A DNA stretch of 33,986 nucleotides, from positions 1 to 33,986 of the forward strand of contig JAJZES010000019.1 in the NCBI GenBank assembly GCA_021845985.1. The letters run 5' to 3'. Source of the DNA: Pseudomonadota bacterium. GTDB taxonomy: Bacteria; Pseudomonadota; Alphaproteobacteria; Acetobacterales; Acetobacteraceae. The notes under the pieces were generated by a model. That model was not told where the DNA came from. It made no database searches and saw only the letters and a program-made list of their open reading frames with translations. Below, in pieces: positions 1-9,542 of the stretch; position 1 is the first letter of the stretch, and every line of letters starts with the position of its first letter. Made by a program: the position numbers and the translations under genes.

Positions 1-905
1 CGTGAGGCTCGGGCGGGAAGGTCACGGTCATAAGCGATGAGGCCATCAAGGCCGGCGGCGATCTGGCGTCGGGCATTTTCGCGCAATCGGTCGGCGGCGG
101 CGGCGGCACGGCCGGCGTTGGCGCAGGGCTTGTCGGCGTTGGCGGAAATGGCGGCGGCGGCGGCAACGCCGATGCGGTCAGCGTGACCAATACGGCGCGG
201 ATCGACATCGGCGGGAGCGGGTCGTTGAGTCCGACGAGCGGACAATCGATTGATGCCGCGGGCATCGAGGCGCAGTCGGTCGGCGGCGGCGGCGGCAACG
301 GCGCGCTCGGCGTTGGCCTGGTCGGCGTGGGCGGAACTGGCGGCGCGGCCGGCAATGGCGCGGCGGTCACGGTGACCAACAGCGGCGATATCATCCACGG
401 GCCCTGCGCGAACTGCACCGAGGCGCCGACTATTTTCGCCCAGTCGGTTGGCGGAGGCGGCGGCGACGGCGGGTCGGCCGGCGGATTGGTCGCTGTTGGC
501 GGCAATGGAGGCGGCGGCGGCGGCGGCAGCACAGTCACCGTCGCCAACTCGGGCAATCTGGCGGCGGTCGGCCAATATGCGCCGGGCATTTTCGCGCAGT
601 CAGTCGGCGGCGGCGGCGGCGACGGCGGCGGTTCCGGTGCCGGCGCAGGCGGCGGCGGGGCTGGCGGCGGCGGTTGCGGCGCCGGCGGCGCCGGTTCCGA
701 CGGGGCCGGCGGCGGCGGCAGCGTCACCGCATGGATCTGCATCGGCGCCGGGACCACCGGCGGCGGCGGCGATGGCGGCAACCATGTCAGCGCCACCACC
801 GCGGCACTTTGCAGCACTACCGCGGCCATCAGCGCGACGGCAAACCCGCCACGCTCCTCCGACGGGCCGGAACGCCCGGGTTCGATCACCTGCGTCGTCA
901 TCGCG
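1..905 (+). pseudogene. Gly-rich repeat adhesin/autotransporter passenger fragment
   Basis: The frame starting at position 6 encodes four imperfect units, each with an (I/A)xAQSVGGGGG core (cores near positions 75, 264, 432 and 588) followed by Gly/Ala-rich sequence and a VTVxNSG strand. Such units occur in large autotransporter-type passenger domains of Alphaproteobacteria. The reading frame is broken at the left edge: TGA lies in frame at 3-5, just before residues that continue the repeat pattern. At the right the repeat decays after about position 800, and none of the three plus frames stops before the antisense of exbD. No beta-barrel domain or proper C-terminus is present. I read it as the truncated remnant of a longer surface-protein gene. 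A sequencing indel at the window edge could explain the first stop but not the missing 3' end. Confidence 0.6.
60..720 (+). repeat. Tandem coding repeats with GIFAQSVGGGGG cores
   Basis: Four degenerate copies spaced about 190, 170 and 155 bp apart. The nucleotide repeat is dominated by GGC codons, which makes this stretch extremely GC-rich and prone to slippage and recombination. Confidence 0.7.
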
Positions 906-1358
906 TCAGGGCGTCGTTGTGGCGGGCGCCGGCGTGGCGACCGGTGCAGCGCCGGGCGGGAGTGTGGCGATGCCGACATCGGTGACGCCGGCGCGTCGGC
1001 ACGCATCGAGCGCGTCGATGAATTGCTGGAACACCACGTCTTTCGACGCGGCGATCGTCACCTGCACTTTCGACGGGTCCGGCTCGGCCCGCAGCAGCGC
1101 GACCAGCGCGTCGGCCGTCAGCGTCTCGCCTTTGACCGTCAGCGTGCCGTCCTTATCGACGTTCACCGTGACCTTGGGATGCTCCAGATGCTCGGCCTGA
1201 CTGGCCGAGGGAAGCTGCAGCGCCACCCCGGCGTCCGGGATCATCTGCAACGTGACGATGATGAAGAACACCAACAGGAACAGCATCACGTCGATCATCG
1301 GGATGATCTCGACGCGGCCGCGCCGGGTGTCGAAATAGCGCATACGGTTGGCGGCCAT
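906..1358 (-). CDS. exbD: ExbD/TolR-family biopolymer transport protein
   Basis: A 150-residue inner-membrane subunit of the proton-driven complex that energises TonB-dependent outer-membrane transport. Near the N-terminus it has a basic stretch (MRYFDTRRGRVE), then IPMIDVMLFLLVFFIIVT, the single transmembrane helix with the conserved Asp of ExbD/TolR that is implicated in proton use. A periplasmic domain follows (VTVNVDKDGTLTV and similar strands). The C-terminus is a low-complexity Ala/Pro/Thr tail. The ATG at 1358 is chosen because it starts 4 bp after the exbB stop and just before the conserved N-terminus; a longer reading would begin inside exbB. It is co-directional with exbB and the upstream receptor. 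TolR is an alternative by family, but the receptor next door favours ExbD. Confidence 0.9.
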   Translation of the reverse strand: MAANRMRYFDTRRGRVEIIPMIDVMLFLLVFFIIVTLQMIPDAGVALQLPSASQAEHLEHPKVTVNVDKDGTLTVKGETLTADALVALLRAEPDPSKVQVTIAASKDVVFQQFIDALDACRRAGVTDVGIATLPPGAAPVATPAPATTTP

Positions 1359-1362
1359 CGGA

Positions 1363-2016
1363 TTATTCCGCGGCGACTGCGGCGCGCTCGGCAAAGCTGC
1401 GGCCAAGCACGACGCGGTTGAGCAGCAGGGTGCGCATGGTCTCCATCTGATGCAGCACCAGCCGCACCGCGTTGGACAGGCCATTATAGGCCAGCAGCCC
1501 GACCATGGCGACGAAGATGCCGGCGGCGGTGGTGATCAGCGCGTTGGCGACGCCGCCGGTCACCGCGGTCGGGGCGCTGCCCGGCGTCGCCAGCACGCCG
1601 AAGGCGCGGAACATGCCGAGAATGGTGCCGAACAGGCCAAGCAACGGCGCCAGGGTGACGATGGTGTCGAGAATCCATAAGCGCCGATCGAGCCGCGGAG
1701 CGGCCAGCATGATCGCCTCGTCCATGCGGTTTTCCAGCTCGTCGCGGCCATAGGCCGGCTCGCCGTGCAGGATCACGTCGAGCACCACGGCTTCCGGCAG
1801 TCGCGCGGCGCGGGCGCGCAGGGACTTGATATCGTTCCCCTGCAGGCGTCCATGCGCGGCCACCGCCGCGACCAGACGCTCGCCCCCGACGATGGTGCGG
1901 CGCAGATACCATGCCCGGTCGAGGATGACGGCGAGCGCCAGCACTTGCAGCAGCGCCAGCGCGTAGAGCACGCCATCGGAGTAGTTGGCGATGTCGATGA
2001 TGGATTGCAGGGTCAT
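1363..2016 (-). CDS. exbB: ExbB/TolQ-family (MotA/TolQ/ExbB) proton channel protein
   Basis: A 217-residue integral membrane protein that forms the proton channel with ExbD. A first transmembrane helix lies near residues 15-33 (GVLYALALLQVLALAVILD). It is followed by a cytoplasmic loop and then two helices around the family signature LWILDTIVTLAPLLGLFGTI and the segment with GGVANALITTAAGIFVAMVGLLAYN. Length and topology fit ExbB. The TonB-dependent receptor is upstream and exbD immediately downstream, consistent with a receptor-exbB-exbD operon. No tonB is present in the window, so the energising TonB must be encoded elsewhere. ATG at 2016 has GGAA about nine bases upstream. Confidence 0.9.
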   Translation of the reverse strand: MTLQSIIDIANYSDGVLYALALLQVLALAVILDRAWYLRRTIVGGERLVAAVAAHGRLQGNDIKSLRARAARLPEAVVLDVILHGEPAYGRDELENRMDEAIMLAAPRLDRRLWILDTIVTLAPLLGLFGTILGMFRAFGVLATPGSAPTAVTGGVANALITTAAGIFVAMVGLLAYNGLSNAVRLVLHQMETMRTLLLNRVVLGRSFAERAAVAAE

Positions 2017-2034
2017 GCTTGGGTTCCGTCGGCA

Positions 2035-2068
2035 GCGGTCGCGGCGCGTGTTACCGCTTCGCGACCGC
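2035..2068 (-). other. Inverted repeat between the TonB-dependent receptor and exbB
   Basis: GCGGTCGCG at 2035-2043 is perfectly complementary to CGCGACCGC at 2060-2068, with a 16-nt loop. It lies between the receptor stop and the exbB start. It could be an RNA hairpin that lowers downstream expression or stabilises the receptor message. There is no U-tract, so it is not a classical terminator. Confidence 0.4.
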
Positions 2069-2107
2069 CGCGTCTGTGACAGATTGATGGCAGTTTGCGG
2101 CGGTGGT

Positions 2108-4477
2108 TCAGAAGCTGACCCCGACGCTGCCGTAGATGGTCATCGGCGCCCCCGGATAGGCGAGGCCATAGCCGCTGTTGGTGGTGCCGTAATAGCCACC
2201 GCTGCTGAGGTATAGGTAGGAATTGTATTTGTTGTCGGTCGCGTTCAGCACCGAGAGCGACAGGTTGATGCTCCGGTCCTTGCCGTACAGTGTTACCGGC
2301 ACCTGCGCATTGACGCCGACATTGAGCGTGCCGTAGCTGGCAAGCTGCTGGTTGCTCGGCGCCCCGGTAACGTTGTTGAAGATGTACTGAGAGCCGCTGA
2401 ACTGGTAGAGCGCATACGGATCGAACACCACACCGCCGGCGACGAATTTGTAGTCGGCACCGACATTCAACGTGGCGTCCGGCACGTAGGGGACATGGCT
2501 GCCGTTGTAGCTGACCGGAGCGGCGAAGCTGCCGGTCACGTAGGTCTTGTAGATCGCGTTGACGATGCTTGCATTGGCGAAGGTGTGCAGTTGCGCGAAC
2601 GGGTTGTCGTCGAGGAACAGGTTGACGCCCTGGTAATCCGAGGTGCCGAACGCGGTGCTGGCAACACCCTGCGAATTGGTCGTGGTGATGGTCTGCTTGG
2701 CGTAGTTCAGATAGAAGTAGTTGGCACCGATATCGAAGTGATGCAGGAACAAATCCGGGCGGTCGGCCAGCACCTTGAGACCGACCTGATATTCCGTCGC
2801 CTGTGCCAATTGGGCGTATTGCGCGCCGATCGACTGATACAGTCCGCCGCCGCCGCCGACCTGCGGGGTCTTGTAGGCCTCTTCGTAGCTGGCATAGAGG
2901 TTGAGCCATTTGACCGGGCTGTAGTTGACCTCGACCGACGGCTCCGGGGCGATGAAGTTGCGCGATGCCTCGCCCGGCAGGCCGTTGTTGAGGGCACCCT
3001 GGTTGGTGCCGGTGGCGTAGGGAAAGTTGGCGCCCGACGCGTCGGAATAGCTCGTGCTGTAGCCGACCAGGCGAATGCCCGGCGTGATGTGCAGGTTGCT
3101 GATCGGGTGGATATCGTCCTGGGCATAGACGCCGGTGTCGATCTGGTCGAACAGGCCGCTGCGGAATTTGGCGTTGGGCGCCGCGGCGCTGCCGTTATAC
3201 GGCGGGGCCGGATTGAAGAAGGCGTTGCTGGTGTTGTACTGCGAATCCTGCACGAAGCCGCCGACATCGAAGCTGTTGAACAGCCAGTTCTTGGTCACCG
3301 AGGCCTTGTCGCCGAACCAGTAGGAGTAGGGATTGTTGTACTCCATCTGGTTGGCCGCGCCCTGCGGGAAGGCATCGTTGGAGCGGGAATGCAGGCGGTC
3401 TTCTCGGACATAGTAGGCGAGGTTGTGGAACGCAGTCGTATCGTCGATGTTCAGGTTGACCTTGTTATAGCCCATGAACATCTGGTTGACGTCGAACTTT
3501 TCATAGTTCGCATAGGCCGGCGTGGAATAATAGCCGCTGGTCTTCTGGCTGTAGAGCGTGCCCGGATTGACCGCCCCCGACGGGGAGATGCCGTTCAGGC
3601 TGATCTGCGAGTTCGGTTCGGTCGGAATCACCTGCGGGCGATAGCCGGCCGAGCGGGAGAAATAGCCGCCGAAACTGACATCGCCGGCGTTGAAGGTTTT
3701 CACCGTCTTGGCGTACAGCGCGTAATCATTATACGGGTTGTTGAAGCCGTCCGGCCCGGTGCGATAGCTGGCGCCGGTGCCGAAACTGCCCGAGAACACC
3801 GTCGCCCAGCCGTCATGCTCGCCGGTGTTCAGCGAGAAATCGAGGATCTGCTCGTTGTAGCTGCCATAGGTCATGTTGACCGTGCCGCCGGCGGTCTTGG
3901 TCGGCTGCAGCGGCGTGAACTCGATCTGGCCGCCGATATTGTCGTACCAGCGGTCGGCGGCGCTGCCGGGACCGTAGGTGACGCTGGTGCCCTGGAACAT
4001 CGCCAGGCTGGGGATCGACGCCGAGGCCCACAGCCCGGTCCCCGGATCGACCATCGGCACGCCATCCATCGTCACCATCAACGAGGCGCCGCCGGTATAG
4101 CCGCCATAGCCGCCCCAGCCCTGGCCGATGCCGTCGAGCGCAATCGAGTATTTGGTGGCGCCGGTGCTGCCGTAGCCCTCGACATAGGCGCCGGGGGTGA
4201 GCGCAATCGCCTGCCCGGCGCCGGCCGCCGGACTGAGCGATTCGGTCTGCGCTTTGTCGATCACCCGCACCGTCTCGGGCGCGTCGAACACCTGCTGCGG
4301 CGTCGGCAGCGCCGAGCCGACGCCGTTGCCGCCGCTGCCGGCGCCACCGCCGGTCGCGCTCACCTCGCCGGCGTTGACCGGCTGGTCCGCGGTCTGCGCA
4401 AGGGCGCCGCTGGCCACGCCCGACAGCAGCAATGTGGACAGTGCGAAGCGCCCAAGGGGAATGCCAAGAGGATGCAT
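2108..4477 (-). CDS. TonB-dependent outer-membrane receptor
   Basis: A 789-residue protein with a signal peptide (MHPLGIPLGRFALSTLLLSGVASGALAQ, cleavage probable after ALA-Q) and a short Gly/Ser linker. The N-terminal plug domain spans roughly residues 60-190, including PETVRVIDKAQTESLSP, LTPGAYVEGYG, VTMDGVPMVDPGTG and NIGGQIEFTP. A 22-strand-type barrel rich in Tyr/Asn/Gly follows, ending YGSVGVSF, the C-terminal Phe expected for BAM recognition. It would import a siderophore, metal complex, vitamin or other large ligand using ExbBD/TonB energy; the substrate cannot be read from sequence. Plug and barrel are both complete. The ATG at 4477 has GGAGCGG just upstream. It is probably the first gene of the operon with exbB and exbD. 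Confidence 0.9.
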   Translation of the reverse strand: MHPLGIPLGRFALSTLLLSGVASGALAQTADQPVNAGEVSATGGGAGSGGNGVGSALPTPQQVFDAPETVRVIDKAQTESLSPAAGAGQAIALTPGAYVEGYGSTGATKYSIALDGIGQGWGGYGGYTGGASLMVTMDGVPMVDPGTGLWASASIPSLAMFQGTSVTYGPGSAADRWYDNIGGQIEFTPLQPTKTAGGTVNMTYGSYNEQILDFSLNTGEHDGWATVFSGSFGTGASYRTGPDGFNNPYNDYALYAKTVKTFNAGDVSFGGYFSRSAGYRPQVIPTEPNSQISLNGISPSGAVNPGTLYSQKTSGYYSTPAYANYEKFDVNQMFMGYNKVNLNIDDTTAFHNLAYYVREDRLHSRSNDAFPQGAANQMEYNNPYSYWFGDKASVTKNWLFNSFDVGGFVQDSQYNTSNAFFNPAPPYNGSAAAPNAKFRSGLFDQIDTGVYAQDDIHPISNLHITPGIRLVGYSTSYSDASGANFPYATGTNQGALNNGLPGEASRNFIAPEPSVEVNYSPVKWLNLYASYEEAYKTPQVGGGGGLYQSIGAQYAQLAQATEYQVGLKVLADRPDLFLHHFDIGANYFYLNYAKQTITTTNSQGVASTAFGTSDYQGVNLFLDDNPFAQLHTFANASIVNAIYKTYVTGSFAAPVSYNGSHVPYVPDATLNVGADYKFVAGGVVFDPYALYQFSGSQYIFNNVTGAPSNQQLASYGTLNVGVNAQVPVTLYGKDRSINLSLSVLNATDNKYNSYLYLSSGGYYGTTNSGYGLAYPGAPMTIYGSVGVSF

Positions 4478-4723
4478 GGTCCGCTCCGTGCAATTGTGTC
4501 ACGCCCGACGCCGGGCGCGGCGCACCATTACGGCGAATGATGACACGCTCCAGGGCCATTGGAGCGGTAATGTTGAAACTTCTTGTTAATGAGTGGTTTA
4601 ATTTTCCTGGAAGATTTCTGTCATTGCACTGCAACATTTGCCGGCTAAACACCTCGCTTTCTTTCGTCCGTGTCATTTTGAAGTCGCTACGAAATCAGCC
4701 GCGATGGCGCCGCGGCGCCGCGC
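4478..4723. promoter_or_regulatory. AT-rich divergent intergenic region, TonB receptor / ppk
   Basis: About 246 bp that separates two divergent transcription units. The part from about 4560 to 4690 is clearly richer in A and T than the surrounding coding DNA. It holds the ppk promoter listed separately. I could not point to a convincing receptor promoter or Fur box by eye. Confidence 0.5.
4573..4602 (+). promoter_or_regulatory. Sigma70-like promoter upstream of ppk
   Basis: TTGAAA at 4573-4578 and TTTAAT at 4597-4602 are each one base off the consensus -35 and -10 hexamers and are separated by 18 bp. The predicted start near 4609 leaves a 5' leader of about 115-240 nt, depending on which ppk start is used. 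Confidence 0.5.
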
Positions 4724-7051
4724 ATGGCAGTCTCGGCCGATGCAGCACGCTGGCGCCGTCAGATGACCATGCAGCCTTCTTCCGCGCCCGCCGCCCGCAC
4801 GCGGCGCCCCCCCTGCAGGAACGGCGCCGACAGCGGCAGCAACCGCAGCCCGATGCCCGACGCCATCCCCCGCGCGCCGCCGGCGCCCCCCGCCATCGCG
4901 CTGGACAGCCCGGAGCGGTTCATCAACCGCGAGCTGTCCTGGCTCGACTTCAACGCCCGCGTGCTGGAGGAGGCGGAAAACCCCCGCCATCCGCTGCTCG
5001 AACGGCTGCGCTTCGTGTCGATCAGCGCCAGCAATCTCGATGAGTTCTATTCCGTCCGCGTCGCCGGGCTGGTCGGTCAGGCCAAGGCCGGCGTCACTGC
5101 GCCCGCCCCCGACGGCCGCACCCCGGCGCAGCAACTCGCCGAGGTCGAGGCGCGCGCCCGCGCCCTGCTGGGCGAGCAGCAGCGGGTCTGGCGCGGCCTG
5201 CGCGCCACCCTGGCCGACTCCGCCATTCTCGTCGCCGAGCCGGCCGAGTTGACCGCGCAGGATCGCGCCTGGCTCGATGCCTGGTTCATGGAGCGGGTGT
5301 TTCCGGTGCTCACCCCGCTGGCCATCGACCCGGCGCATCCCTTCCCGTTCATCCCCAACATGGGCCTCGTCATCGCGCTGCGTCTGCTGCGCGACGAAGA
5401 CGGGCACGGCATGCGCGCCCTGCTGCCGCTGCCGGCGCAGGTCGAACGCTTCATCCGCCTGCCGCCGGCGCCGGACGGCGCCGCGCCGACGATCCGCTTC
5501 GTGCTGCTGGAACATCTCGTCGGCATGTTCCTCAGCCGGCTGTTCCCCGGCTTCCGCCTGCTCGGCCAGGGCATGTTCCGGCTGATCCGTGACACCGATG
5601 TCGAGTTCGAGGAGGAGGCCGAAGACCTCGTCCGCTCCTATGAGACGGCGCTCAAGCGCCGCCGCCGCGGCGTCGTCATCCACCTGACGCTGAATGCCGG
5701 CATGCCGGCCGACCTCGTCGAGGTGGTCGCCGACGAACTCGACGCCAATGCCCAGGAAGTCTTCGTGCTCGACGGGCTGCTCGGCATCGCCGACCTCAAG
5801 CAGCTCATCGTCGATGATCGCCCCGACCTGCTGTTTCCGCCCTATACGCCGCGTTTTCCCGAACGCATCCGCGATTTCGGCGGCGATTGTTTCGCCGCCA
5901 TCCGTGCCAAGGACATCATCGTCCATCACCCGTTCGAGAGCTTCGATGTCGTCGTGCAATTCCTCCGCCAGGCGGCGCAGGACCCGAACGTCGTCGCGGT
6001 CAAGCAGACGCTCTACCGCACCAGCCGCGACAGCCCGATCGTCAAAGCCCTGATCGAGGCGGCGGAGGCGGGCAAATCCGTCACCGCGATGGTCGAGCTG
6101 CGCGCCCGCTTCGACGAGGAAGCCAATATCCGCCTCGCCCGCACGCTGGAGGCGGCCGGGGTGCAGGTCGTCTATGGCTTCACCGAACTGAAGACGCACG
6201 CCAAACTGTCGCTGGTGGTGCGGCGCGAGGGCGGCTCGCTGCGCTCCTATGCGCATTTCGGCACCGGCAACTACCACCCGATCACCGCGCGCATCTACAC
6301 CGACCTCAGCTTCTTCACCACCGAGCCGAACCTGACGCGCGACGCGGCGCGGCTGTTCAATTACATGACCGGCTATGCCCGGCCGGCGACGATGGACACG
6401 CTGGCGTTCAGCCCGCTGACCACGCGCAGCACGCTCAATGCGCTGATCGACCGCGAGATCGCCTTCGCCGGTGAGGGCAAGCCGGCGACGATCTGGCTCA
6501 AGCTCAATTCACTGGTCGATGAGGCGCTGATCGACCGGCTCTATGCGGCGTCGCAGGCGGGGGTGAAAATAATGGCGGTGGTGCGCGGCATCTGCTGCCT
6601 GCGTCCCGGCGTTGCCGGACTGTCGGAGCATATCCGGGTGAAGTCGATTGTCGGCCGGTTTCTCGAACACAGCCGCATCTGCGCCTTCGGCAACGGCCAT
6701 AAACTGCCGAGCCGGCAGGCCAGCGTGTTCATCAGCTCGGCCGACTGGATGGCGCGCAACATGGACTGGCGCGTCGAAACCCTGGTGCCGATCCACAACC
6801 CGACGGTGCATGCGCAAGTGCTCGATCAGATCATGGTGGTCAATCTCCGCGACACGATGCAGTCATGGGAGCTGCACCCGGACGGCGCATGGCGCCGGCT
6901 GTCCCCCGGCGGCGGCAAGGTGCGGGTCTCGGCGCATGATTATTTCATGACCAACCCCTCGCTGTCCGGCCGCGGCTCGGCGCTGCACGGGCCGCTGGTC
7001 ACCGCCGCGGCGCCGCAAATCCGCCGGCCCGACCGGCTGTCGCAGGATTGA
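4724..7051 (+). CDS. ppk1: Polyphosphate kinase 1
   Basis: Makes inorganic polyphosphate reversibly from the gamma-phosphate of ATP. The N domain starts at [20 protein letters not shown], which carries the ATP-binding signature. The two catalytic histidines are visible: His492 in [10 protein letters not shown] (the autophosphorylated residue by family alignment) and His649 in FLEHSRI, with [20 protein letters not shown] between them. [13 protein letters not shown] near the C-terminus is also typical. Length is 775 residues from ATG 4724. The first ~60 residues are low-complexity and poorly conserved, so ATG 4853 ([10 protein letters not shown]) is a credible alternative start. The ppx gene follows directly, making a polyphosphate synthesis/degradation pair. 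Residues are numbered from 4724. Confidence 0.95.
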   Translation: MAVSADAARWRRQMTMQPSSAPAARTRRPPCRNGADSGSNRSPMPDAIPRAPPAPPAIALDSPERFINRELSWLDFNARVLEEAENPRHPLLERLRFVSISASNLDEFYSVRVAGLVGQAKAGVTAPAPDGRTPAQQLAEVEARARALLGEQQRVWRGLRATLADSAILVAEPAELTAQDRAWLDAWFMERVFPVLTPLAIDPAHPFPFIPNMGLVIALRLLRDEDGHGMRALLPLPAQVERFIRLPPAPDGAAPTIRFVLLEHLVGMFLSRLFPGFRLLGQGMFRLIRDTDVEFEEEAEDLVRSYETALKRRRRGVVIHLTLNAGMPADLVEVVADELDANAQEVFVLDGLLGIADLKQLIVDDRPDLLFPPYTPRFPERIRDFGGDCFAAIRAKDIIVHHPFESFDVVVQFLRQAAQDPNVVAVKQTLYRTSRDSPIVKALIEAAEAGKSVTAMVELRARFDEEANIRLARTLEAAGVQVVYGFTELKTHAKLSLVVRREGGSLRSYAHFGTGNYHPITARIYTDLSFFTTEPNLTRDAARLFNYMTGYARPATMDTLAFSPLTTRSTLNALIDREIAFAGEGKPATIWLKLNSLVDEALIDRLYAASQAGVKIMAVVRGICCLRPGVAGLSEHIRVKSIVGRFLEHSRICAFGNGHKLPSRQASVFISSADWMARNMDWRVETLVPIHNPTVHAQVLDQIMVVNLRDTMQSWELHPDGAWRRLSPGGGKVRVSAHDYFMTNPSLSGRGSALHGPLVTAAAPQIRRPDRLSQD

Positions 7052-7059
7052 GCCGCGCC

Positions 7060-8532
7060 ATGTCCGCCACCCGCTGCGCCGTCGTCGATCTCGGCTCCAA
7101 CTCCGTCCGCCTCGTCGTGTTCGAGGGGCGCGGGCGCAACCCGCAGGCGATCTTCAACGAAAAAGCCGTGCTGCGCCTCGGCCGCGGCCTGCAGGACAGC
7201 GGCCTGCTGAATCCCGAGGGCGTCGAGCAGGCGGTGACGGTGATGAACCGCTACCACGCCATCGCCCGCGCCATGCATGCCGACCCGTTCGAGGTGCTGG
7301 CGACCGCCGCGGTGCGCGACGCCGCCAACGGCCCGGTGTTCATCGCCGCCATGCAGCAGCGCATGCCGGGCGTGCCGATCCGCGTCCTGTCGGGCGAGCA
7401 GGAAGCCGAGATGTCGGCGCGCGGCGTGCTCTGCGGCATCCCGGAGGCGGACGGCGTGCTGGCCGATATCGGCGGCGGCTCGCTGGAGGTGGTGCAGTTG
7501 GCCGAGGGACAGCGCGGCGCGGCGCAGACGCTGCGCCTCGGTGTCATCCGGCTGGCCGAGCGCGCCGGCGGCGACATCCTGCGCGCCCGCGCGCTGGCCG
7601 AGGCCGACCTCGCCGCGGTCGGCTGGCTCGCCGAGGGCGCCGGGCGCGATCTCTATGCCGTCGGCGGCGCCTGGCGGGCGCTGGCGCGCATGCACATCGC
7701 CCAGACCGGCTACCCGCTGAACATGATCCACCACTACACGATCAGCCGCGAGGAGGCGCGCGACCTCACCGGCATGATCGCCGGCGCCTCCCGCCGGGCG
7801 CTGGAGCGCATGCCCGGCGTGCCGCGCCGGCGCATCGACGATCTGCCATTTGCCGCCCTGGTGCTGCGCCGGGTGATCCGCGCCACCGCCGCGCGGCGCG
7901 TCGTGTTCAGCGCCGACGGGCTGCGCGAGGGCTGGTATCTCGGCCAGATCCCGGCCTCGGCGCGGGCGCAGGACCCGCTGCTGGCGGCGGCGCACGAGCT
8001 GGCCGGACAGTTCGGCCGCGACCCCGCCTTGCCGCCGGCGCTGCGCGCCTGGACCGAGCCGCTGTTCCCCGGCGAGACCGCGCCATGGTCGCGGCTGCGC
8101 GAGGCGGCGTGCCAGATGAGCGACATCGGCAGCCACGATCACCCGGAATACCGCGCCGAGCAGGCCTTCCTGCGCATCCTGCGCCAGCCCGGCATCGGCA
8201 TCGACCATCACGCCCGCGCCTTCCTCGGGCTGACCCTGGCGGTGCGCTATGAGGCCGAGCCGGAGGCGGCTTTTTTGGCCCTGGCGCGCGGCCTGCTGAC
8301 GCCGGAGGCGGTGCAGCGGGCGACGGTGCTCGGCTGCGCCCTGCGGCTGGCCTACACGCTCTCGGCCGGCACGCCCGACCTGCTGGCCGGCACACGGCTG
8401 CGGGTCAGCGGGGCGCTGGCGCTGCAACTGACCATCGGCAGCGGCGTGTTCGCCGGCGAGAGCATCACCCGCCGGCTGGACCGGCTGGCGCAGGCGCTCG
8501 GGCTGCTGGCAACGACGGAGATGGCCGCATAG
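7060..8532 (+). CDS. ppx: Exopolyphosphatase, Ppx/GppA family
   Basis: Hydrolyses terminal phosphate from polyphosphate and/or pppGpp; a sugar-kinase/actin-fold enzyme. The N-terminal VVDLGSNSVRLVVFEG is the first phosphate-binding motif, and ADIGGGSLEVVQLA is the second. A C-terminal helical region of HD-like character follows, giving 490 residues, within the family range. The ATG at 7060 is preferred. A TTG at 7048 overlaps the ppk stop (7049-7051) and would add four residues. The near-overlap indicates translational coupling with ppk1. It ends at 8532, convergent with the PhzF-family gene. GppA-type activity cannot be excluded from sequence. Confidence 0.92.
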   Translation: MSATRCAVVDLGSNSVRLVVFEGRGRNPQAIFNEKAVLRLGRGLQDSGLLNPEGVEQAVTVMNRYHAIARAMHADPFEVLATAAVRDAANGPVFIAAMQQRMPGVPIRVLSGEQEAEMSARGVLCGIPEADGVLADIGGGSLEVVQLAEGQRGAAQTLRLGVIRLAERAGGDILRARALAEADLAAVGWLAEGAGRDLYAVGGAWRALARMHIAQTGYPLNMIHHYTISREEARDLTGMIAGASRRALERMPGVPRRRIDDLPFAALVLRRVIRATAARRVVFSADGLREGWYLGQIPASARAQDPLLAAAHELAGQFGRDPALPPALRAWTEPLFPGETAPWSRLREAACQMSDIGSHDHPEYRAEQAFLRILRQPGIGIDHHARAFLGLTLAVRYEAEPEAAFLALARGLLTPEAVQRATVLGCALRLAYTLSAGTPDLLAGTRLRVSGALALQLTIGSGVFAGESITRRLDRLAQALGLLATTEMAA

Positions 8533-8535
8533 CCG

Positions 8536-8555
8536 GCGCGGCGCCGGCGCCGCGC
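8536..8555. terminator. 20-bp perfect palindrome between convergent ppx and PhzF genes
   Basis: GCGCGGCGCC followed directly by its reverse complement GGCGCCGCGC, placed exactly between the ppx stop and the PhzF-family stop. It could fold in transcripts from either side. No U-tract follows on either strand, so a bidirectional terminator role is only an inference. Confidence 0.4.
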
Positions 8556-9397
8556 TACAGCGTCAGTGTCCCGCTGATGCAGGTCACCGTCGCCCCGCCG
8601 ACCCAGATGTCGGCGCCGATGCGCCGGACATGCACCCGCCCGGCGCGGCCAAGCACCGTGCCCTGGCACGCCACATAGGCATCCGGCGCCAGACCGCTGC
8701 CGATCATCCATTGCGCGAGACTGGCGTTGAGGCTGCCGGTGACCGGGTCTTCCGCCACATTGGCGCCGGGCAGCAAGGCGCGCACCTCGAACTGGGCGTC
8801 GCCCCCGTCCGCCGCAGCGTCCCACGGCGCGACGACGCCGAGCAGAAATCCGCCGAGCACCAGCGGATCGGGTTTCAGCGCCAGCACCTCGGCGCGCGAG
8901 CGCAGCATCACCGCGACCCAGCCCGGCCCGTTATCGACCCAGTTCGACGCCACCACGGCGTCGGGCGCGAGCCCCAGTCCGCGCACGATCCGCGCCAGCA
9001 GCCCGGCCTCCACCGCGCCGGCGCGCCGCAGCGGTGGGGCGGCGAAGGCCAGCATCCCCCCGTCGCGGCGGATGCGCACCAGACCGGCGTCGCACTCCTG
9101 CACGATCGCGCCCGCCTGCGGCACGCCGCCGCTGGCCAGCCAGACATGGCAACTGCCGAGCGTCGGATGCCCGGCGAACGGCAACTCGCGCTCGGGGGTG
9201 AAGATGCGCACCCGATAATCGGCGCCGGCGGCGCGCGGGCGCAACAGGAAGGTGGTCTCGCTCAGATTGGTCCAGTTGGCGAACGCCGCCATCTGCGCAT
9301 CCGTCAGCGCATCGGCGCCGATGACGACGGCGAGCGGATTGCCCTGCAGCGGGCTGGCGGCAAACACGTCCACCTGCTGGAAGGCGAGACTCGGCAT
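8555..9397 (-). CDS. PhzF-family phenazine biosynthesis-like isomerase
   Basis: A 280-residue PhzF/diaminopimelate-epimerase-fold protein. MPSLAFQQVDVFAASPLQGNPLAVVI is the family N-terminus. NLSETTFLL contains the catalytic Glu. FTPERELPFAGHPTLGSCHVW and AEDPVTGSLNASLAQW are the other family signatures. Most members outside phenazine clusters have unknown substrates, and no phenazine genes are here, so PhzF itself should not be assumed. The ATG at 9397 is supported by GAAGGA seven bases upstream. It is divergent from the CRISPR effector, with 145 bp between. There is no visible functional link to the CRISPR locus. Confidence 0.9.
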   Translation of the reverse strand: MPSLAFQQVDVFAASPLQGNPLAVVIGADALTDAQMAAFANWTNLSETTFLLRPRAAGADYRVRIFTPERELPFAGHPTLGSCHVWLASGGVPQAGAIVQECDAGLVRIRRDGGMLAFAAPPLRRAGAVEAGLLARIVRGLGLAPDAVVASNWVDNGPGWVAVMLRSRAEVLALKPDPLVLGGFLLGVVAPWDAAADGGDAQFEVRALLPGANVAEDPVTGSLNASLAQWMIGSGLAPDAYVACQGTVLGRAGRVHVRRIGADIWVGGATVTCISGTLTL

Positions 9398-9514
9398 GGG
9401 GGGTCCTTCGAACCTGATGCGCCGCAGCGGAGCACGGATCGGAGCGACACTCAAGGGGGCAACAGCGGGTGCGCCAGCGCATCGCGGCGGTAAGTGGAGA
9501 GTTCGCTCGCTTTG

Positions 9515-9542
9515 TTGACTTTCCGGTCCCGGTATCGATACG
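9515..9542 (+). promoter_or_regulatory. Possible promoter of the CRISPR effector
   Basis: TTGACT at 9515-9520 is a good -35 hexamer. GATACG at 9537-9542, 16 bp downstream, is a poor -10. If used, the transcript would start almost at the start codon. No Shine-Dalgarno sequence is visible, so a leaderless or nearly leaderless message is possible. Confidence 0.3.

Noticed and set aside
2495-4540. 681-codon plus-strand open frame opposite the TonB-dependent receptor
   Set aside because: It is an antisense shadow in GC-rich DNA; the minus-strand receptor has a signal peptide, plug, barrel and C-terminal Phe.
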